Source of the DNA: Pseudomonas arsenicoxydans | GTDB lineage: Bacteria; Pseudomonadota; Gammaproteobacteria; Pseudomonadales; Pseudomonadaceae | Direction: 5' to 3' | Assembly (NCBI RefSeq): GCF_006438915.1 | Contig: NZ_RCZE01000002.1 | Coordinates: 604,611 to 668,610 of the forward strand | Length of the DNA: 64,000 nt | Shown here: positions 60,217 through 64,000 of the stretch, in pieces | How the letters are laid out: each line of letters starts with the position of its first letter | Numbering within the stretch: position 1 is the stretch's first letter | The notes under the pieces: model-generated | Told to the model about the DNA's origin: nothing | Databases searched by the model: none | Seen by the model: only the letters and a program-made list of their open reading frames with translations | Position numbers and translations under genes: made by a program

Positions 60217-61662
60217 ATGCAATGGGAAGTCGTGATCGGGCTGGAGATTCATACCCAGCTCACCACCCGGTCGAAAATCTTTTCCGGTAGTTCCACCACG
60301 TTCGGTTCCGAGCCGAACACCCAGGCCAGCCTCGTCGACCTGGGCATGCCCGGCGTGCTGCCGGTGCTGAACCAGGAAGCGGTGCGCATGGCGGTGATGT
60401 TCGGTCTGGCGATTGACGCCGAAATCGGTCAGCACAACGTGTTCGCCCGTAAAAACTATTTCTACCCGGACTTGCCGAAGGGCTACCAGATCAGCCAGAT
60501 GGAATTGCCGATCGTCGGCAAGGGCCACCTGGACATCGCCATGGAAGACGGCACGATCAAACGTGTCGGCGTGACCCGTGCGCACCTGGAAGAAGACGCC
60601 GGTAAAAGCCTGCACGAAGAGTTCAACGGTGCCACTGGCATCGACCTGAACCGTGCCGGCACGCCGCTGCTGGAAATCGTCTCCGAGCCGGACATGCGCA
60701 GCGCCAAGGAAGCCGTGGCTTACGTCAAGACCGTCCACGCGCTGGTACGTTACCTCGGCATCTGCGACGGCAACATGGCCGAAGGCTCGCTTCGTTGCGA
60801 CTGCAACGTGTCGATCCGTCCGAAAGGTCAGGTTGAGTTCGGTACTCGCTGCGAGATCAAGAACGTCAACTCGTTCCGCTTTATCGAAAAAGCGATCAAC
60901 AGCGAAGTGCAGCGCCAGATCGAGCTGATCGAAGACGGCGGCAAAGTGATCCAGCAGACCCGCCTGTACGATCCGAACAAGGACGAAACCCGTCCGATGC
61001 GCAGCAAAGAGGAAGCCAACGACTACCGTTACTTCCCCGATCCGGACCTGCTGCCCGTGGTCATCGAAGACTCGTTCCTCGACGACGTGCGCGCGACCCT
61101 GCCGGAATTGCCACCGCAAAAGCGCGAGCGTTTCCAGGAGCAATTCGGTCTGTCGGTCTACGACGCCAGCGTGTTGGCGACCAGTCGCGAGCAAGCCGAT
61201 TATTTCGAGAAAGTCGCAAGCATCGGCGGCGACGCCAAACTGGCGGCGAACTGGGTGATGGTCGAGTTGGGCAGCCTGCTCAACAAGCAAGGCCTGGACA
61301 TCGAAGACTCGCCGGTTTCAGCCGAGCAACTGGGCGGCATGCTGCTGCGCATCAAGGACAACACCATCTCCGGCAAGATCGCCAAGGTGGTGTTTGAAGC
61401 GATGGCCAGCGGCGAAGGCAGCGCGGACGAGATCATCGACAAGCGCGGCCTGAAGCAAGTGACCGACACCGGTGCGATCTCGGCGGTGCTGGACGAAATG
61501 CTCGCGGCCAACGCCGAACAGGTTGAACAGTACCGTGCGGCAGACGAAGCCAAACGCGGCAAGATGTTCGGCTTCTTCGTCGGCCAGGCCATGAAAGCCT
61601 CCAAAGGCAAGGCCAACCCGCAACAGGTCAACGAACTGCTGAAAAGCAAGCTCGAAGGCTGA
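60217..61662 (+). CDS. gatB: Aspartyl/glutamyl-tRNA amidotransferase subunit B
   Basis: A 481-residue GatB, the kinase and tRNA-binding half. [24 protein letters not shown] is the family start, with [20 protein letters not shown] and the C-terminal YqeY tail domain ([16 protein letters not shown]). 10 bp after gatA. A REPIN follows. Confidence 0.96.
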   Translation: MQWEVVIGLEIHTQLTTRSKIFSGSSTTFGSEPNTQASLVDLGMPGVLPVLNQEAVRMAVMFGLAIDAEIGQHNVFARKNYFYPDLPKGYQISQMELPIVGKGHLDIAMEDGTIKRVGVTRAHLEEDAGKSLHEEFNGATGIDLNRAGTPLLEIVSEPDMRSAKEAVAYVKTVHALVRYLGICDGNMAEGSLRCDCNVSIRPKGQVEFGTRCEIKNVNSFRFIEKAINSEVQRQIELIEDGGKVIQQTRLYDPNKDETRPMRSKEEANDYRYFPDPDLLPVVIEDSFLDDVRATLPELPPQKRERFQEQFGLSVYDASVLATSREQADYFEKVASIGGDAKLAANWVMVELGSLLNKQGLDIEDSPVSAEQLGGMLLRIKDNTISGKIAKVVFEAMASGEGSADEIIDKRGLKQVTDTGAISAVLDEMLAANAEQVEQYRAADEAKRGKMFGFFVGQAMKASKGKANPQQVNELLKSKLEG

Positions 61663-61700
61663 TGAGCATGGAGCCAGTTTCAAAGCCTGGCTCAAATCCC

Positions 61701-61790
61701 TGTGGGAGCGGGCTTGCTCGCGAAAGCGTCGTATCAGTCGATATAAATGTCTACTGTCAGACCGCTTTCGCGAGCAAGCCCGCTCCCACA
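61701..61790. repeat. REPIN after gatB
   Basis: Inverse REPs at 61701-61728 and 61763-61790, GTGGGAGCGGGCTTGC type, perfect over 28 bases. Between gatB and the RlpA-like gene, both on the plus strand. Confidence 0.9.
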
Positions 61791-61811
61791 TTTGTTTGTG
61801 GAAACTCTTAA

Positions 61812-62186
61812 ATGAAGCGTCTACTCGGTGCCTGCGCCCTGCTCGCTCTGCTGGCCGGTTGCGCCAGTAACGATGTCATCGATCCACACGGCTACGACAA
61901 GACCGGCACGGCGTCCTATTACGGCGCCAAGCACCAAGGCAAACGCACCGCCAGTGGCGAGCATTTCGACAAGAATTCCATGACCGCCGCCCACCGCCAG
62001 TTGCCTTTCGGCACGCGGGTGAAGGTCACCAACCTGAACAACGACAAATCTTGCGTGGTCCGCATCAACGACCGTGGGCCGCATACCCGCGGGCGCCTGA
62101 TCGATCTGTCCCATGCAGCCGCCGAACGCCTGGGCATGATCAGCAGCGGTACCGCCAAGGTTCGCGTGCAAGCCCTCGACGACTGA
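61812..62186 (+). CDS. RlpA-like double-psi beta-barrel lipoprotein
   Basis: A 124-residue lipoprotein with lipobox LLAGC at residues 14-18, then a short linker and a full DPBB (RlpA) domain: GTASYYGAKHQGKRTASGE, MTAAHRQLPFGTRVKVTN, VRINDRGPHTRGRLIDLS. Related proteins cut naked glycan strands at the septum; this short form has no SPOR domain, so it may be a smaller relative. Neighbour of gatB as in P. aeruginosa PA4485. Confidence 0.88.
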   Translation: MKRLLGACALLALLAGCASNDVIDPHGYDKTGTASYYGAKHQGKRTASGEHFDKNSMTAAHRQLPFGTRVKVTNLNNDKSCVVRINDRGPHTRGRLIDLSHAAAERLGMISSGTAKVRVQALDD

Positions 62187-62236
62187 CAGACGGAGCACCG
62201 ACCATTTTCGGACTTGCCGATATACCCCTGATCAGC

Positions 62237-63298
62237 GTGATAGAACTGCTCAGCGGCCTGGTTCTACTGATCTTCGGCGCTGAGCTGATGGTGCGTGCCG
62301 CCGTGCGCCTCGCGGCCCGATGGCACGTACGGCCACTGATCATCGGCCTGACCATCGTCGCCCTCGGCAGCAGTGCGCCACAGATGGCCGTCAGCCTGCA
62401 AGCCACCCTGGCGGACAATGCCGACATTGCCGTCGGCAGTGTGATCGGCAGCAGCATCTTCAACATTCTCGTCACCCTCGGGCTCTCGGCGCTGATCATT
62501 CCGCTGCGGGTTTCGCGGCAACTGGTGCGCCTGGATATTCCGCTGATGATCGGCGCCAGCCTGCTGGTGTTCGTGCTGGCGTGGAATGAACAACTGACCC
62601 GCACCGATGGCATGATCCTGCTGGCGGCGCTGGCGCTGTACCTGGGCTTGCTACTGCGCCAGTCGCGGCACTCGGCCCGTCCGCCATCGAGTGATCCGCA
62701 CAGTCAGGCCGCGCCCTGGTTCAGCAGCCTGCTGATGATCGTGGTCGGGTTGGCAATGCTGGTTTACGCCGGACACCTGCTGCTGGGCGCGGCCGTTGTA
62801 GTGGCAACCGACCTTGGATTGTCGGAACGAATCATCGGCCTGACCATCGTCGCCATCAGCACCTCCCTGCCGGAACTCGCCACCTCCTTGATCGCCGCCC
62901 TGCGCGGTCAGCGCGACATCGCCGTGGGCAACGTGATCGGCAGCAACCTGTTCAACCTGTTGGGCGTGCTCGGCGTGACGGCGTTGATCGCGCCTTCGCC
63001 GCTGTCGGTGTCACCTAACGCCCTGGATTTCGACTTGCCGGTAATGCTCGGCGTCGCGGTATTTTGCCTGCCGCTGTTCTACACCGGCTACCGGGTGACC
63101 CGGGCCGAAGGTTTGCTGTGCCTGTGTTTGTACCTGGCGTATGGGCTGCACGTGGTGTCGTTCACCACCGGCATGCCACTGGCCGGCAAGCTTGAACATT
63201 TGATGCTGTTTTTCGTCCTGCCGGCGCTGGTGGCGTTTCTGCTGCTCACGTCGCTGCTCGCCTGGCGTCGCCAACACCACAAGAGGGATGTGCCATGA
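62237..63298 (+). CDS. Calcium/sodium antiporter (CaCA, YrbG-like); N-terminus uncertain
   Basis: A membrane protein with about ten helices and two alpha repeats, each with a [GS]SSAP or [ST]SLPELATS motif (LGSSAPQMAVSLQ and ISTSLPELATSL), the cation-binding regions of the CaCA family. It exchanges calcium for sodium or protons. Conventional start: GTG at 62237. An in-frame ATT at 62204 (MIFGLADIPLIS...) has GGAG eight bases upstream and would supply the conserved DIPLISVIELLSGL. Its 3' end overlaps the next gene (ATGA). Confidence 0.82.
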   Translation: MIELLSGLVLLIFGAELMVRAAVRLAARWHVRPLIIGLTIVALGSSAPQMAVSLQATLADNADIAVGSVIGSSIFNILVTLGLSALIIPLRVSRQLVRLDIPLMIGASLLVFVLAWNEQLTRTDGMILLAALALYLGLLLRQSRHSARPPSSDPHSQAAPWFSSLLMIVVGLAMLVYAGHLLLGAAVVVATDLGLSERIIGLTIVAISTSLPELATSLIAALRGQRDIAVGNVIGSNLFNLLGVLGVTALIAPSPLSVSPNALDFDLPVMLGVAVFCLPLFYTGYRVTRAEGLLCLCLYLAYGLHVVSFTTGMPLAGKLEHLMLFFVLPALVAFLLLTSLLAWRRQHHKRDVP

Positions 63299-63675
63299 CC
63301 GACAATAAAAAACCTGGCGTTGAAGTCCGCCGCCAAGTGATGGGCGACGCTTTCGTCGACCGTGCACTGGGCAATGCCACCGAGTTCACCCAGCCGTTGC
63401 AGGACTTCGTCAATGAACACGCCTGGGGCGCTGTGTGGAACCGCGAGGGCCTGGAACTGAAAACCCGCAGCCTGATCACCCTCGCCGCGCTGACGGCGCT
63501 GAAGTGCCCACAGGAATTGAAAGGCCATGTGCGTGGCGCTCTGAACAACGGCTGCACCGTGGAAGAGATTCGTGAAACGCTGCTGCATTGCGCGGTGTAT
63601 GCCGGTGCGCCGGCGGCGATTGATGCGTTTCGGGCTGCGCAGGAAGTGATTGAGAGTTATCAGAAGCCTGAATAA
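63295..63675 (+). CDS. Carboxymuconolactone decarboxylase family protein
   Basis: A 126-residue protein of the PcaC/AhpD-like fold. RSLITLAALTALKCPQELKGH contains the usual Cys-x-x-(x) site, here with only one Cys in LKCPQE; NNGCTVEEIRETLLHCAVYAGAP is the second motif. It could be 4-carboxymuconolactone decarboxylase, but no pca neighbours are present, so a peroxidase-like or unknown role is also possible. Coupled to the antiporter by ATGA overlap. Confidence 0.82.
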   Translation: MTDNKKPGVEVRRQVMGDAFVDRALGNATEFTQPLQDFVNEHAWGAVWNREGLELKTRSLITLAALTALKCPQELKGHVRGALNNGCTVEEIRETLLHCAVYAGAPAAIDAFRAAQEVIESYQKPE

Positions 63676-63708
63676 AAATCTGGCATTTGTGGTGACTGTT
63701 CAGCCGCC

Positions 63709-63726
63709 TTCGCGAGCAAGCCCGCT
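63709..63726. repeat. REP interrupted by an IS110-family element
   Basis: TTCGCGAGCAAGCCCGCT matches the REP repeat exactly up to CT, after which the usual CCCACATT is replaced by the element. The missing half should be found at the element's right end, outside the window. Confidence 0.85.
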
Positions 63727-63938
63727 TGTGTCTTGCGCAGGAATTAGACTGGTGATGAGAGCGGTGAGTGGCAAGCTGAACGCCCGGAGTGCTTAAAGCA
63801 CGTGTGGGAGCCCACGCTGCCATTCACCCCTCCACTCTGGTTATTGAGCCCGAACAGTTGAACGAGCCTACCTCGAACAGTTACAAGCGTGGAGCCCAGC
63901 CAGAGCGCTCTCACCTTTGAGTGTAAGAGGGTTTGGCT
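63727..63938 (+). ncRNA. Predicted IS110 bridge RNA with REP guides
   Basis: The leader can fold into two guide loops. First loop: stem 63764-63773 with 63818-63827 (10 pairs, one G-U), upper stem GTGCT/AGCAC at 63789-63793 and 63797-63801. The internal loop's left side has GCCCG (63782-63786), identical to the target left of CT. Its right side has TGTGGGAG (63803-63810), complementary to CTCCCACA of the intact REP. Second loop: CTCTGG/CCAGAG (63835-63840, 63900-63905) with upper stem CGAG/CTCG (63863-63866, 63872-63875). It contains TACAAG (63882-63887), complementary with one G-U to the element end CTTGTG. The exact RNA ends are unknown. Confidence 0.65.
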
Positions 63939-64000
63939 ATGTTTTCCTGCGCAGGCATCGACGTTTCTAAAGACAACCTTGAAATCCGGATCAATCCGCA
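63939..64000 (+). CDS. IS110-family transposase, N-terminal fragment at window edge
   Basis: The first 20 residues, MFSCAGIDVSKDNLEIRINP, run off the window. GIDVSKxxL is the opening of the DEDD (RuvC-like) domain of IS110 transposases, whose Asp is the first catalytic residue. The serine-containing C-terminal domain is not visible. Bridge RNA-guided recombinases of this group use an RNA from the upstream leader, as predicted here. GTAAGAGG precedes the ATG. Confidence 0.8.
   Translation, partial: MFSCAGIDVSKDNLEIRINP

Larger units (their letters stand above)
63727..64000 (+). mobile_element. IS110-family insertion sequence, left end
   Basis: The left part of an insertion sequence: 212 bases of structured leader followed by the transposase start. 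The boundary is set by the broken REP. Long leader, no terminal inverted repeats at the visible end and a GIDVSK start fit the IS110 group. Related Pseudomonas elements such as ISPpu10 are known to live in REPs. The rest is beyond the window. Confidence 0.8.

Overview
This is chromosome from a Pseudomonas of the fluorescens lineage. The evidence is high GC, the block order cysND-algW-hisCDG-murA-ibaG-mlaBCDEF-kdsDC-lptCAB-rpoN-hpf-ptsN-rapZ-ptsO-pmbA-yjgA-tldD-nit-yhdP-rng-maf-mreDCB-gatCAB, which I recognise from Pseudomonas genomes including P. aeruginosa (PA4442 to PA4485), and many fluorescens-type REP/REPIN palindromes between genes.

Positions 1-8500 are accessory. A DUF1302/DUF1329 outer-membrane pair sits behind a sigma-54-like promoter. 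Next come a candidate small RNA, an SDR dehydrogenase, a translationally coupled class II aldolase and alpha/beta hydrolase, and a MioC-type flavodoxin. Then come a short LOV blue-light receptor, a PilZ-like protein starting right after the LOV stop codon, and a MerR regulator with a degenerate cobalamin-type domain.

Positions 8687-11705 carry a monooxygenase-like membrane protein, the tetrahydromonapterin genes folM-folE-folX, and the DUF1244/HopJ pair. LOV, MerR and pterin genes together look like a light-response locus. Positions 11961-24164 hold a class III aminotransferase, trxB, cysZ, a GH20 hexosaminidase, a GT4 glycosyltransferase, an Old Yellow Enzyme, glutathione peroxidase, slyD, a DUF3565 gene, pta (without ackA) and a PlsC-type acyltransferase.

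Positions 24347-61662 are conserved housekeeping: sulfate activation, envelope stress protease AlgW, histidine synthesis, peptidoglycan precursor synthesis, Mla phospholipid transport, Kdo and LPS export, sigma-54 with the nitrogen PTS, TldD/PmbA, the cell-shape operon, and the amidotransferase GatCAB. A terminator-like hairpin with a second stem that would cover the hisD ribosome site lies between hisG and hisD.

The right end holds an RlpA-type lipoprotein, a Ca/Na antiporter, a carboxymuconolactone decarboxylase family protein and the left end of an IS110-family element. That element interrupts a REP exactly after a CT dinucleotide. Its leader can be folded into two loops whose guide-like segments match the interrupted REP and the element's own end. 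This is the layout expected of a bridge RNA programmed for REP sequences, and it is the most interesting observation here.
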